Below, piece by piece: positions 50,895-60,180 of a DNA stretch of 64,000 bases (its first letter is position 1; each line of letters begins with the position of its first letter). Origin of the DNA: Catellatospora citrea (lineage in GTDB: Bacteria > Actinomycetota > Actinomycetes > Mycobacteriales > Micromonosporaceae); assembly GCF_003610235.1 (NCBI RefSeq), contig NZ_RAPR01000001.1, positions 5,642,001-5,706,000 of the forward strand, given 5' to 3'. The notes under the pieces are model-generated. The model ran no database searches and was not told the origin of the DNA. It saw nothing but the letters and a program-made list of their open reading frames with translations. The translations under genes and the position numbers were made by a program.

Positions 50895-51899
50895 GTGAGT
50901 CAGCCGGACCGCCCTGCCGGGCTCATCGTGATGTCGCCGCCGGCGGCGGGCGCGGTGTTCCCCGCCGACCTGCTGATCCGGCTCGACGGCTCGTTGCGCC
51001 TGCTCACGCCCGGTCCGGTCGGCGGATTCGACGCCGTGGCCGGGGTGCTGTCCGAGGTGGAGATCCTGCTGACCGGGTGGGGCTGCCCCCGGCTCGACGA
51101 TCACGTGCTCGACGCGATGCCCCGGCTGCGTGCGGTCGTGCACGCGGCGGGTTCGGTGAAGCTGCACGTCGGCCCGGAGGTCTTCGCCCGCGGCATCGCG
51201 GTCTCCTCGGCCGCCGACGCCAACGCCGAGCCGGTCGTGGACTTCACCCTCGCGGTGCTGCTGCTGGCGGGCAAGCGCGCCTTCGCCTTCGCCCGCCGCT
51301 ATGCCGAGGGCCGCCAGCCGACCTTCGCGATCAACGAGCGCGCGGGCAACGACGGCCGGGTCATCGGGGTGGTCGGCGCGTCCCGCATCGGCCGCCGGGT
51401 CATCGTGCGACTGCGCGCGGCCGGGTTCCGGGTGCTGGTCAACGATCCGCACCTGGACCCGCTGGACGCGGCCGCGCTGGGCGCGGAGCCGGTCGGGCTC
51501 GACGAGCTGTGCCGCCGCAGCGACGTGCTGACCCTGCACGCACCGGAGCTGCCCGAGACCGTGCACATGATCGACGAGCGGCGGCTGGCCATGCTGCCCG
51601 ACGGCGCGATCGTCATCAACACCGCGCGCGGGGCGCTCATCGACACCGAGGCGCTCACCCGCGCCTGCGCCGACGGCCGCATCGACGCGCTGCTCGACGT
51701 CACCAGCCCCGAGCCGCTGCCCGCCGGGCACCCGCTGTTCGCCCTGCCCAACGTGTGGATCACCCCGCACCTCGCCGGGGTCCAGGGCACCGAGGCCCGC
51801 CGCCTCGGCGCGTACGCCGTCACCGAGGTCGAGCACCTCGTCGCCGGTCGCCCGATGTCCGGCGAGATCCGCGCCGACCAACTAGCCGTCCTCGCCTAG
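50895..51899 (+). CDS. D-isomer-specific 2-hydroxyacid dehydrogenase
   Basis: A 334-residue NAD-dependent dehydrogenase with a GTG start preceded by GGGAGA. The cofactor loop is GVVGASRIGRRV; catalytic residues are the Arg of NTARGALID, the Glu of DVTSPEPLP and the His of ITPHLAGVQ. The substrate is unknown. Sharing operators with the sugar transporter suggests it handles an acid made during breakdown of the imported sugar. Confidence 0.88.
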   Translation: MSQPDRPAGLIVMSPPAAGAVFPADLLIRLDGSLRLLTPGPVGGFDAVAGVLSEVEILLTGWGCPRLDDHVLDAMPRLRAVVHAAGSVKLHVGPEVFARGIAVSSAADANAEPVVDFTLAVLLLAGKRAFAFARRYAEGRQPTFAINERAGNDGRVIGVVGASRIGRRVIVRLRAAGFRVLVNDPHLDPLDAAALGAEPVGLDELCRRSDVLTLHAPELPETVHMIDERRLAMLPDGAIVINTARGALIDTEALTRACADGRIDALLDVTSPEPLPAGHPLFALPNVWITPHLAGVQGTEARRLGAYAVTEVEHLVAGRPMSGEIRADQLAVLA

Positions 51900-51925
51900 C
51901 CCCCGTGCCGGCCCCGCCCCACGTC

Positions 51926-51993
51926 TGGCGCAACTCTTAAAAACTCGCGGCCTCAGGAGCGATCCGAGGCCGCAACTCTTTAAGAGTTGCGGC
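51926..51993. repeat. Dispersed repeat, family cgcaactctt (copy 2)
   Basis: It is nearly the same as the element at 35845-35915: tggcgcaactct at its start, ggccgcaactctt and aagagttgcggc around a one-base centre at its end. It lies between converging genes. Its right part contains the TAA stop and the last codons (RRNS) of the protease gene. Confidence 0.8.
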
Positions 51994-54061
51994 GCGGGTG
52001 GGGGGCGGTGGGGCGGAGGTGGGACAGGAGGAAGGCGGTTATTTCGGCTTCGTAGTGGGCGTGGGCGTAGCGGCCGGCGGGGCCGGTGTGGGCGCCGGAG
52101 CCGAGTTCGGGGCGCAGGTAGAGGGGGCCGTCTTCGGGGGTGGCGGTGGCGCGTAGGCGGGCCACCCACTTGGCGGGCTCGTGGACCATCACGCGGGGGT
52201 CGTGCAGTGCGCCGGTGGCCAGCAGTGCCGGGCGCCGGCCCTGGGGCAGGTGGTTGTAGGGGGAGTACGCCCACATCCAGGCGAAGTCATCGGGCTTGCG
52301 GGGGTCGCCCCACTCGTCCCACTCGTTGACGGTCAGCGGGATGTCCGGGTCGAGCATGCTGGTGATCACGTCCACGAACGGCACCTCGGCGACGACCGCG
52401 GCCCAGCGTTCGGGACGCCGCGTGTAGACCGCGCCCTGCAGCAGGCCGCCCGCGGACAGCCCGCGGGTGGCCAGGCGCGACCCGTCGGCGATGCCGTCGG
52501 CCAGCCAGTCGGCGACCGCGAGGTGGTCGGTGAAGGTGTTGGCCTTCGCGGCGAGGCGCCCGTCGAGCCACCAGCCGCGGCCGTTCTCGCCGCCGCCGCG
52601 CGGGTGGGTCAGCGCGTACACCACTCCGCGGTCGAGCAGGCTCGGCAGCACCGGATCGAACTCGGGGTCCAGCACGGACTCGTAGGCGCCGTACCCGTAG
52701 AGCAGGGCGGGGGCGGTGCCGTCGAGCGGGGTGTCCGCGCGCCAGGCCAGGGTCACCGGCACGGCGGTGCCGTCCGGGGCGGTCGCGTGCCGTCGCACGG
52801 TCCGGTACGCCGCCGGGTCGTACCCTGGCACCTCGCGGCGTTTGCGCAGCTCGCGCTCGCCCGTGCAGAGGTCGACGGAGTGCCAGGACGGCGGTTCGGT
52901 CAGTGATTCGACGACGACCGTGACGGTGGTGTCGCCGTACTCCACCGGGGTGGCCAGCCGGACGTGCCCGGCGTCGATCTCCGCGCCGATCTCGACGACC
53001 GCCCCGGTCGCCCGGTCCACGGCCCGCAGCAGCGGGAAGCCGTCGCGGCGCAGCTCGACCAGCCAGTGCCGGCGCAGCGCATGGCAGGCGGTGATCCGCT
53101 CGCCCGGCCGCGGCGTGAGCAGCTCGGTCCAGTGCTCCCGGCCGGGGCTGTCCACCGGCGCGGACATCACCCGGAACTCGGGCGCGCCGTCGTCGGTGAC
53201 GATGATCAGCCGCCCGTCGGCGTGGTCGACGGCGTAGTCGACGCCCATGTGCCGCGGCGCGACGAGCACCGGCGCGGTATGCGGGGCGTCGGCAGGGATC
53301 AGCCGCCACTCGGCGGTGTCCCGGCTGCGCGCCTCGATCGTGATCCAGCGCAGGTCCCGGGTGGCCCGCACGGTGAGCTCGAACCGCGCGTCGTCCTCCT
53401 GCGCGACCAGCACGTCCGCCTCGGGCGCGGTGCCGATGACGTGCCGCCAGACCTGGTGGGGCCGGAACAGCCCGTCGTGCACGGTGTAGAAGAACGTGCC
53501 CGAGTCCGCGCTCCACGCGCCGGTGTAGTACGTACGCGGGAGCTCCTCCGAAAGGTCAGTCAACGTCGCCAACTGGAGGAACTTCAATCGATACACCTCA
53601 TCACCGGTGGTATCCACTGAATACGCCAGGAGCGTGTTGTCGGGGCTCAACTCCCGCAATCCGATCTCGGCGAACCCGTCGGGACCCGCCAGCCGGGCCC
53701 CGTCGAGCAGCACCCGGTCCGAGTCACCGTCATGACCAGCTTGTAAGAACTGCTCGTACTCACTTCCCGCGACGGTCCGGGTGTAGTAGAAACGTGAACC
53801 ATGTCTCCAACTGACTGAGTCATCAGTCGGAAGGAGTCGTCGCTCCACCTCGTGAAAGACCTCGGTCTGGAGGCCCTCCAACCGGTTCGCGGCGGCATCG
53901 TAGTACCCGCGCTCGGCGCGCAGGTAGGCGAGAAACCGCGGGTCGGCGTGGTCGCGCATCCACCCGTAATCGTCGGTCCACCGGCGTCCGTGCAGCTCGT
54001 GCTCGTGGGGCTCGCGCGGGGCGGCCGGCGGGACGGCGGTGTTGTCGAGATCGTGCGGCAT
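51980..54061 (-). CDS. ptrB: Prolyl oligopeptidase family serine protease, oligopeptidase B-like
   Basis: A 693-residue cytoplasmic peptidase with an N-terminal beta-propeller and a C-terminal hydrolase domain. The nucleophile is Ser536 in TRGLSAGGLLQGAV; the acid lies in LHDPRVMVHEPAKW and the His in GSGAHTGPAGRY. It cleaves short peptides, in oligopeptidase B after basic residues. The DNA at about 53560-53850 has visibly lower GC and rarer codons, including a TTA leucine codon at 53744-53746. It is divergent from the dipeptide importer, which suits a peptide-use pair. Confidence 0.9.
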   Translation of the reverse strand: MPHDLDNTAVPPAAPREPHEHELHGRRWTDDYGWMRDHADPRFLAYLRAERGYYDAAANRLEGLQTEVFHEVERRLLPTDDSVSWRHGSRFYYTRTVAGSEYEQFLQAGHDGDSDRVLLDGARLAGPDGFAEIGLRELSPDNTLLAYSVDTTGDEVYRLKFLQLATLTDLSEELPRTYYTGAWSADSGTFFYTVHDGLFRPHQVWRHVIGTAPEADVLVAQEDDARFELTVRATRDLRWITIEARSRDTAEWRLIPADAPHTAPVLVAPRHMGVDYAVDHADGRLIIVTDDGAPEFRVMSAPVDSPGREHWTELLTPRPGERITACHALRRHWLVELRRDGFPLLRAVDRATGAVVEIGAEIDAGHVRLATPVEYGDTTVTVVVESLTEPPSWHSVDLCTGERELRKRREVPGYDPAAYRTVRRHATAPDGTAVPVTLAWRADTPLDGTAPALLYGYGAYESVLDPEFDPVLPSLLDRGVVYALTHPRGGGENGRGWWLDGRLAAKANTFTDHLAVADWLADGIADGSRLATRGLSAGGLLQGAVYTRRPERWAAVVAEVPFVDVITSMLDPDIPLTVNEWDEWGDPRKPDDFAWMWAYSPYNHLPQGRRPALLATGALHDPRVMVHEPAKWVARLRATATPEDGPLYLRPELGSGAHTGPAGRYAHAHYEAEITAFLLSHLRPTAPHPRRNS

Positions 54062-54109
54062 GACCGGGCACCCTACCCGCCACGCCCCCGGGCACCAAGG
54101 AGAGAACCG

Positions 54110-56044
54110 ATGAGCAGCACCCCTCCTGCTCCGAGATCCTGGTTGACCAATCAGTCAGTAAAGAATGTGCGCGTGCGGATGGCACTGGTGGCCGCCGTGG
54201 CGCTGACCGCGCTCGGCGGTGTCGCGACACCCGCGGTCGCGGACGCGACCCCGTCACCCGGCGCCACGGTGAGCGCATCGGCCCCGGCCCACGCGAAGGA
54301 CGCCTTCGTCATGGGCATCAAGGCGGACATCGACTCGCTGAACCCGTACGTCGGCCTGCTCGTGCCGGCCTTCGACGCGTACGCGCTGATGTACGACTAC
54401 CTCACCGACGGCTCGCCGCAGGACATGACCCCCGTGCCCTCGCTGGCCGAGAAGTGGGAGACCTCGGCGGACGGTCTGACCTGGACCTTCCACCTCCGCA
54501 AGGGCGTGAAGTGGTCCGACGGCAAGGACCTCACCTCCGCCGACGTCAAGTTCTCCTACGAGCGGGTGCTGGTGCCCGACTCCACGGAGAACGGCCAGTA
54601 CGGCAGCTCGTTCAGCAACGTCACCAAGGTCGAGGCGCCCGACGCCGACACCTTCGTGATCCACACGTCGGAGCCGAACGCCTCGCTGCTCGCCGCGACC
54701 ATGGCCGGCGGCGTGCCGGTGGTGCCCAAGCACATCTGGGAGAACATCAAAGACGTCGGGTCGTACGCCAACGACGGCAGCGACGGCAAGCCGGTCGTCG
54801 GCAGCGGTCCGTTCCAGCTGGTCGAGGCGAAGAAGGGGCAGTACTACCGGTTCAAGGCCAACCCGGGCTACTGGAACGGCGCCCCGCACATCAGCGAGCT
54901 GACGATGGTCTTCTTCCAGAACGAGGAGACCATGGTGCAGGCGCTGGAGAAGGGGGAGATCGACTTCATCTCGGCGCTGACGGCGAAGGCCTTCAACGCG
55001 CTGAAGACCAAGAGCGACCCGACCATCACCCTGAACCAGGGCCCCAGCCAGTACGTGTACGAGCTCGGCCTGAACACCGGCGCGGCGACGGTGGACAACA
55101 CGCCGATCGGTGACGGGCACCCGGCGCTCAAGGACGTCAAGGTCCGCCAGGCCATCGAGTACGCCATCGACAAGCAGACGCTGGTCGACAAGACCCTGCT
55201 GGGCGCCGCCAAGGTCGCCTACGGCGAGAACAGCCCGCTCAACAGCGCGTGGTACTGGGACCCGCCGGCCGCGATGAAGCGCACCTTCGCGCCGGACAAG
55301 GCCCGTCAGCTGCTCGACGAGGCCGGGTACAAGGCGGGCGCGGACGGCGTGCGGGTCGGTCCCGACGGCAAGGCGCTCACCTTCCGGCTGTTCGCCCGCA
55401 GCGAGGCCACCGAGTCGCAGGATCAGGCGCGGTACATCCAGGAGTGGCTGAAGGAGATCGGCATCAAGGCCGACGTGCAGGTCGTCTCCAACGACGCGCT
55501 GACCGATCTCATCGGCAAGGGCAAGTACGACATGTTCCTGTGGGACTGGTGGTGGGGTCCGGACCCGGAGGGCCTGCTGTCGGTGTTCACCTGCTCGCAG
55601 CGCTCGACCAAGGACGGCGACGCCATCTCCGGCGGCTGGTCGGACAGCTTCTACTGCAACCCCGAGTTCGAGAACCTGTACAAGCAGCATGTCGCCGAGA
55701 TGGACCCGGCCAAGCGCAAGGTGATCGTCGACAAGGCGCTGGAGAACCTGTACGTCAACGCGGTCTACGCGACGCTGTACTACGACCAGACCCTGCAGGC
55801 CTACCGCAACGACCGGTTCACCGGGTTCGTCCCGCAGCCCGCCTCGGGCGGCTCCATGGTCGCCCAGATCGGCACCTGGTCCTACCGGGCGATCAAGCCG
55901 TACACCGCGCCGGCCGCGGCCCCGGAGGACTCGGGTGGGAGCCGGACCGTCCTGATCATCGCCGGAGCGGTCGTGCTCCTGCTGGCGGTCGGTGGCGCCG
56001 TCTTCGCCATGAGGCGCCGCTCGACAGCGGACGACCGCGAATGA
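54110..56044 (+). CDS. dppA: Dipeptide/oligopeptide ABC transporter substrate-binding protein with C-terminal membrane anchor
   Basis: A 644-residue family-5 binding protein. It has an export sequence (about residues 20-45) ending in VADA without a lipobox, the long two-lobed binding fold (SLAEKWETSADGLTWTFHLR, WNGAPHISEL), and a C-terminal transmembrane helix (TVLIIAGAVVLLLAVGGAVF) followed by basic MRRRS. It is thus tethered by its C-terminus instead of a lipid. It heads a five-gene operon whose members overlap by 4 bases. Its ATG follows GGAGAG. Confidence 0.9.
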   Translation: MSSTPPAPRSWLTNQSVKNVRVRMALVAAVALTALGGVATPAVADATPSPGATVSASAPAHAKDAFVMGIKADIDSLNPYVGLLVPAFDAYALMYDYLTDGSPQDMTPVPSLAEKWETSADGLTWTFHLRKGVKWSDGKDLTSADVKFSYERVLVPDSTENGQYGSSFSNVTKVEAPDADTFVIHTSEPNASLLAATMAGGVPVVPKHIWENIKDVGSYANDGSDGKPVVGSGPFQLVEAKKGQYYRFKANPGYWNGAPHISELTMVFFQNEETMVQALEKGEIDFISALTAKAFNALKTKSDPTITLNQGPSQYVYELGLNTGAATVDNTPIGDGHPALKDVKVRQAIEYAIDKQTLVDKTLLGAAKVAYGENSPLNSAWYWDPPAAMKRTFAPDKARQLLDEAGYKAGADGVRVGPDGKALTFRLFARSEATESQDQARYIQEWLKEIGIKADVQVVSNDALTDLIGKGKYDMFLWDWWWGPDPEGLLSVFTCSQRSTKDGDAISGGWSDSFYCNPEFENLYKQHVAEMDPAKRKVIVDKALENLYVNAVYATLYYDQTLQAYRNDRFTGFVPQPASGGSMVAQIGTWSYRAIKPYTAPAAAPEDSGGSRTVLIIAGAVVLLLAVGGAVFAMRRRSTADDRE

Positions 56045-57063
56045 GCACGGCTCAACGAACCGGAGGCGGCGCCGCACGGCGCCGCCTCCGGGCGCTCACC
56101 CCCCGGTACGTGGCCGGCAAGGTGGTCGGCGCTGCCGTCCTGCTGCTGTTCGTGACGATCTTCAACTACTTCCTCTTCCGCGTCATGCCCGGCGACCCGG
56201 CCAAGACGTTCGCCCCGCGCGGGCGCAACGACGACCCGGCCGCGCTGCAGGCCATGCGGGAGCGCATGGGCCAGGGCAAGCCCTGGTGGGAGAAGTTCCT
56301 GCTGTACCTGGACAACCTGGCGCACGGCGAGCTGGAGCACTCGTACTCGCAGCACCAGCCGGTGGTGGACGCCATCGCCGAGCGCTTCTGGCCGACGGTG
56401 CTGCTGTCCGGCACCGCGCTCGTGCTCGCGGCGGTGATCGGTATGTGGCTCGGTGCGCGGGCCGGGTGGCGGCACGGCTCCCGGTTCGACCGGGCCACCA
56501 GCGCCACCTCGCTCACCTGGTATTCGGTGCCGGAGTGGTGGCTGGGCCTGATCCTCATCATCGTCTTCGCGTCGAAGAGCGGTCTCGGGCTCTTCCCGGT
56601 CTCCGGCATGAGCGACCCCCGGTCGGATCTGCCGTACTGGCTGGATGTCGCCCACCACATGGTGTTGCCGGTGACCGCGCTGACCGTGGTCTACATCGCC
56701 CAGTACACGCTCGTCATGCGGTCCTCGATCATCGACGAGCGGTACGCGGACTACCTCGCCGCCGCGCGGGCCAAGGGCCTGCGCGACGACCAGGTGCGCA
56801 ACCGGCATGCGCTGCGCAACGCGCTACTGCCATCGCTGACCCAGCTGTTCCTCAGCCTCGGCTTCGTCGTCTCCGGCGCGATCACCATCGAGACCGTCTT
56901 CAGCTGGCCGGGCCTGGGCCTGCTCTCCGAGCAGGCGCTGAGCGGCCCCGACTATCCGCTGCTGGAAGGCGTCTTCCTGGTCTTCTCGGCCGCGGTCATC
57001 GTGATGAACCTGATCGCGGATCTCATCTACCCGCTGATCGATCCCAGGGTGCGTGCGGCATGA
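56041..57063 (+). CDS. dppB: Dipeptide ABC transporter permease (DppB type)
   Basis: A 340-residue membrane permease. The first helix is KVVGAAVLLLFVTIFNYFLFRVMPGDP, the classic DppB/OppB start, and the cytoplasmic EAA-type loop is YLAAARAKGLRDDQVRNRHALRNALLP. It overlaps dppA by 4 bases (ATGA) and dppC by 4 bases. Confidence 0.93.
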   Translation: MSTAQRTGGGAARRRLRALTPRYVAGKVVGAAVLLLFVTIFNYFLFRVMPGDPAKTFAPRGRNDDPAALQAMRERMGQGKPWWEKFLLYLDNLAHGELEHSYSQHQPVVDAIAERFWPTVLLSGTALVLAAVIGMWLGARAGWRHGSRFDRATSATSLTWYSVPEWWLGLILIIVFASKSGLGLFPVSGMSDPRSDLPYWLDVAHHMVLPVTALTVVYIAQYTLVMRSSIIDERYADYLAAARAKGLRDDQVRNRHALRNALLPSLTQLFLSLGFVVSGAITIETVFSWPGLGLLSEQALSGPDYPLLEGVFLVFSAAVIVMNLIADLIYPLIDPRVRAA

Positions 57064-57977
57064 CGACGACGACCGTGGACGTGACGCGCGGCAGCGTCGC
57101 CTGGGCGCGCCGGCGCGCCGCCCTGGCGGGTTTCTGGCGGCAGTACCGGCGGGACCGGGAGGGGCTCACCGGCCTGATCCTGCTGGTGCTGATCGCCGCG
57201 GTGGCGGTCGCGGCACCGCTGCTGGCCGCTGAGACCGGGCTGTCGGTGACGCACGCGCCGGGCAGACCGATCGAGCCGCCGTCCGGCAGGTTCTGGATGG
57301 GCACCGACTTCAACGGACGCCCGATCATGACGCTCATCATCTGGGGCAGCCGGATCTCCCTGATCGTCGGCTTCGCCGCGACGGTGATCTCGATGGTCAT
57401 CGGCACCCTCGTCGGGGTGCTGGCCGGGCACTTCACCGGCTGGCGGGGCGGGGTGTTCAACAAGCTCACCGACTGGTTCCTGGTGATCCCGTTCCTGCCG
57501 CTGGCGATCGCGTTGGCACAGCTGTTCCACGGGCTGCCGAAACTGCTGGCGGTGATCATCGTCATCGGCGTCACCTCGTGGTCGGGCACGGCCAGGCTCG
57601 TCCGGGCCCAGGCGCTGACCGTCGAGGCGCGGCCCTACCTGGAGCGGGCCAAGGCGCTGGGGGCGGGACACTGGCACCAGGTCAGCCACCATGTGCTGCC
57701 CAACGTGATGCCGCTGGTGCTGGCGAACACGACGCTGACCGTGTCGATCTCGATCCTGGCCGAGACGACGCTGTCGTTCCTCGGCCTCGGCGACCCGTTG
57801 CACGCGTCCTGGGGCACCGTGCTGCACGACGCGTACGCGCAGGCCGCGATCAGCAACGGCGCCTGGTGGTGGGTGATCTTCCCGGGTCTCAGCGTGGTCG
57901 TGGTGGTGCGGGCGTTCAACATGTGCGGTCGAGCGACGGAGCGAATCCTCGACCCGAGGCTGCGGGAGCGGGCATGA
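57060..57977 (+). CDS. dppC: Dipeptide ABC transporter permease (DppC type)
   Basis: A 305-residue permease. The N-terminal helix (GLTGLILLVLIAAVAVAAPLL) is followed by the DppC-type GTDFNGRPIMTLIIWGSRISL motif and the loop YLERAKALGAGHWHQVSHHVLPN. It overlaps both neighbours by 4 bases. Confidence 0.93.
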   Translation: MTTTTVDVTRGSVAWARRRAALAGFWRQYRRDREGLTGLILLVLIAAVAVAAPLLAAETGLSVTHAPGRPIEPPSGRFWMGTDFNGRPIMTLIIWGSRISLIVGFAATVISMVIGTLVGVLAGHFTGWRGGVFNKLTDWFLVIPFLPLAIALAQLFHGLPKLLAVIIVIGVTSWSGTARLVRAQALTVEARPYLERAKALGAGHWHQVSHHVLPNVMPLVLANTTLTVSISILAETTLSFLGLGDPLHASWGTVLHDAYAQAAISNGAWWWVIFPGLSVVVVVRAFNMCGRATERILDPRLRERA

Positions 57978-58984
57978 CACTCTTGGAGATCCAGGACCTG
58001 CACGTCGACTACAAGATCGCCGGTGGTCTCCTGCCCGCGGTCCGCGGGGTCGACCTCACGGTCGGGAAGGGACAGATCCTCGGTGTCGCGGGGGAGTCCG
58101 GGTGCGGCAAGTCGACCCTGGCCAGCGCGGTGCTGCGGCTGCTCCCGGCGAGCACACGGGTGCGCGGCCGGATCAGCCTGCACGGCGAGGACGTGCTGGG
58201 CATGTCCTGGGGCAGGTTGCGGGCGGTCCGCTGGTCGGAGGCGTCGATCGTGTTCCAGGGCGCCATGTCGGGTCTCAACCCGGTGCACCGGATCGGCGAC
58301 CAGATCGCCGAGCCGATACTGCTGCACGGCACCCCGGCGCAGCGCAAGGCGGGGCGCAAGGCACTCGCGGGCAAGGTCGGCGAGCTGCTGGAGAGCGTGG
58401 GCGTGCCGGCCTGGCGGGCGCAGAGCTACCCGCACGAGCTGTCCGGCGGGCAGCGCCAGCGTGTGATGATCGCGATGGCACTGGCCTGCGAGCCCGACCT
58501 GATCATCGCGGACGAACCCACCACCGCGCTCGACGTGATGGTGCAGGCACAGGTGATGGCGCTGCTCAAATCGCTGGTCACCGAACGCGGCGTCGGCATG
58601 ATGCTGATCAGCCACGACCTGTCGGTGCTCAGCCACGTCTGCGACCGGGTCGCCGTCATGTACGCCGGCCGGGTCGTCGAGGAGGGACCGGCCGCCACCC
58701 TGTTCAGCGACGCGTGCCACCCCTACGCGAAGGCGCTGGCGGGGGCGTTCCCCGTGATCGGGGACATGGCCTCGCGCCGCGCGCCCCGCGGCCTGCCGGG
58801 CGATCCCCCGTACCCGCTGGACCTGCCGGGCGGCTGCCCGTTCCACCCGCGCTGCGCGGTGGCGATCGAGCAGTGCGCCACGGAGGACGTGCGGCTGCGG
58901 CCGGCGGCACCCGGGCGCGCCGCGGCCTGCGTACACGTCGGCGTCGCGTCCGAATCCGCCACGGCCCTGGAGAACCTGCGATGA
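57974..58984 (+). CDS. dppD: Dipeptide ABC transporter ATPase (DppD type)
   Basis: A 336-residue ATPase with Walker [10 protein letters not shown], signature LSGGQRQRV, Walker [13 protein letters not shown] and switch HDLSVLSH. The C-terminal oligopeptide-transporter extension has CPFHPRC, the Cys pair typical of this family. It overlaps dppC and dppF by 4 bases each. Confidence 0.95.
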   Translation: MTLLEIQDLHVDYKIAGGLLPAVRGVDLTVGKGQILGVAGESGCGKSTLASAVLRLLPASTRVRGRISLHGEDVLGMSWGRLRAVRWSEASIVFQGAMSGLNPVHRIGDQIAEPILLHGTPAQRKAGRKALAGKVGELLESVGVPAWRAQSYPHELSGGQRQRVMIAMALACEPDLIIADEPTTALDVMVQAQVMALLKSLVTERGVGMMLISHDLSVLSHVCDRVAVMYAGRVVEEGPAATLFSDACHPYAKALAGAFPVIGDMASRRAPRGLPGDPPYPLDLPGGCPFHPRCAVAIEQCATEDVRLRPAAPGRAAACVHVGVASESATALENLR

Positions 58985-60021
58985 CCAGCGTCCATCCGGT
59001 ACTGGAAGTTCGTGACCTGCACGTCGGGTTCGGTCCCCGCAAGGGCGGCGTGCCCGAGGTGCGGGCCGTCGACGGGGTCGAGCTCACCGCCGAACGCGGC
59101 CAGATCATCGCGCTGGCCGGGGAGTCCGGCTGCGGAAAGACCACGCTGGCCCGCACGCTGCTGGGGCTGGCGCAGCCGTGGCGGGGGCAGGTGCTCTACC
59201 ACGGGAAACCGCTGGACTACCGCAACTCCGCGCTGAAGGCATACCGCCGCAAGGTGCAGCTGGTGCTGCAGGACCCGACAGGCGCGCTGAACCCGCGGCG
59301 AACCGTGTACGAGGCGGTCGCCGAGGGCCTGCGCATCCACCGGGTGCCCGGGGACGAGCGGGCGCAGGTCGCGCAGGCGCTGTCGCGGGCGGGGCTGCGG
59401 CCCGCGGAGAACTTCTTCGGCCGCTACCCGCATGAGCTGTCCGGCGGCCAGCGCCAGCGGGTGGTGATCGCCGGCGCGCTCGTCCTCAACCCGGAGGTCA
59501 TCGTCGCCGACGAGCCCGTCAGCTCGCTGGACGCGTCGGTGCGCGGCGAGATCCTGGCCCTGCTGATGTCCCTGCGCGACGAGCTGGGCCTGACCGTCCT
59601 GGTCGTGACGCACGACCTGGGCCTGGCCTGGAACATCGCCGACCAGCTCGCGGTGATGTATCTGGGCCGCATCGTCGAGATCGGGCGCACCGAGCAGGTG
59701 CTGGCCGCGCCGAAGCACCCGTACACCGAGGCGCTGCTGTCCGTGCTGCCGGAGACCCGGCACCGCGAGCCCGTCATCCTCACCGGTGAGGCGCCCGATC
59801 CGCGGCACATCCCGGACGGCTGCCGGTTCCACCCGCGCTGCCCCGCCCTGGCCGACGGCCGGGCCCAGCGCGCGGGCGTCGCGGATCGGTGCGTCGGCGA
59901 ACCGCTGCAGATGCTGCCGCTGCACCGTGCCCACGCAGCCGCCTGCCTGCTGCCGGGGCACATCGGCGACGGCATCGCGGGCGCTGCGGGCGGTGTGCCG
60001 ACCGGCGTCACGGCGTCCTGA
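58981..60021 (+). CDS. dppF: Dipeptide ABC transporter ATPase (DppF type)
   Basis: A 346-residue ATPase with Walker [10 protein letters not shown], signature LSGGQRQRV, Walker B VIVADEPVSSLD and HDLGLAW. The C-terminal oligopeptide extension contains CRFHPRCP. It is the last gene of the operon and is followed by a GC-rich hairpin. With DppD it drives the DppBC channel. Confidence 0.95.
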   Translation: MTSVHPVLEVRDLHVGFGPRKGGVPEVRAVDGVELTAERGQIIALAGESGCGKTTLARTLLGLAQPWRGQVLYHGKPLDYRNSALKAYRRKVQLVLQDPTGALNPRRTVYEAVAEGLRIHRVPGDERAQVAQALSRAGLRPAENFFGRYPHELSGGQRQRVVIAGALVLNPEVIVADEPVSSLDASVRGEILALLMSLRDELGLTVLVVTHDLGLAWNIADQLAVMYLGRIVEIGRTEQVLAAPKHPYTEALLSVLPETRHREPVILTGEAPDPRHIPDGCRFHPRCPALADGRAQRAGVADRCVGEPLQMLPLHRAHAAACLLPGHIGDGIAGAAGGVPTGVTAS

Positions 60022-60036
60022 ACCGGACGAGGAGAC

Positions 60037-60064
60037 CCCTCGCCGCCTGGTCCGGCGGCGGGGG
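60037..60064 (+). terminator. Hairpin at the end of the dipeptide importer operon
   Basis: An 11-base stem (60037-60047 with 60054-60064, one G-T pair) closes on the loop tggtcc, 15 bases after the dppF stop. There is no T-run. About 115 bases then lead to the next gene, so it probably ends the operon. Confidence 0.55.
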
Positions 60065-60180
60065 AGTTCCCCCGGTGGCGGCCGTGGTGGCTGGCGGGCG
60101 GCGTCGGCGATAACCGGCGCGACGTTCGCGCGCCGCTGCCATAGTGTCGGATCTTCGGCGCGACGGGTCAGGGAGGCGGG

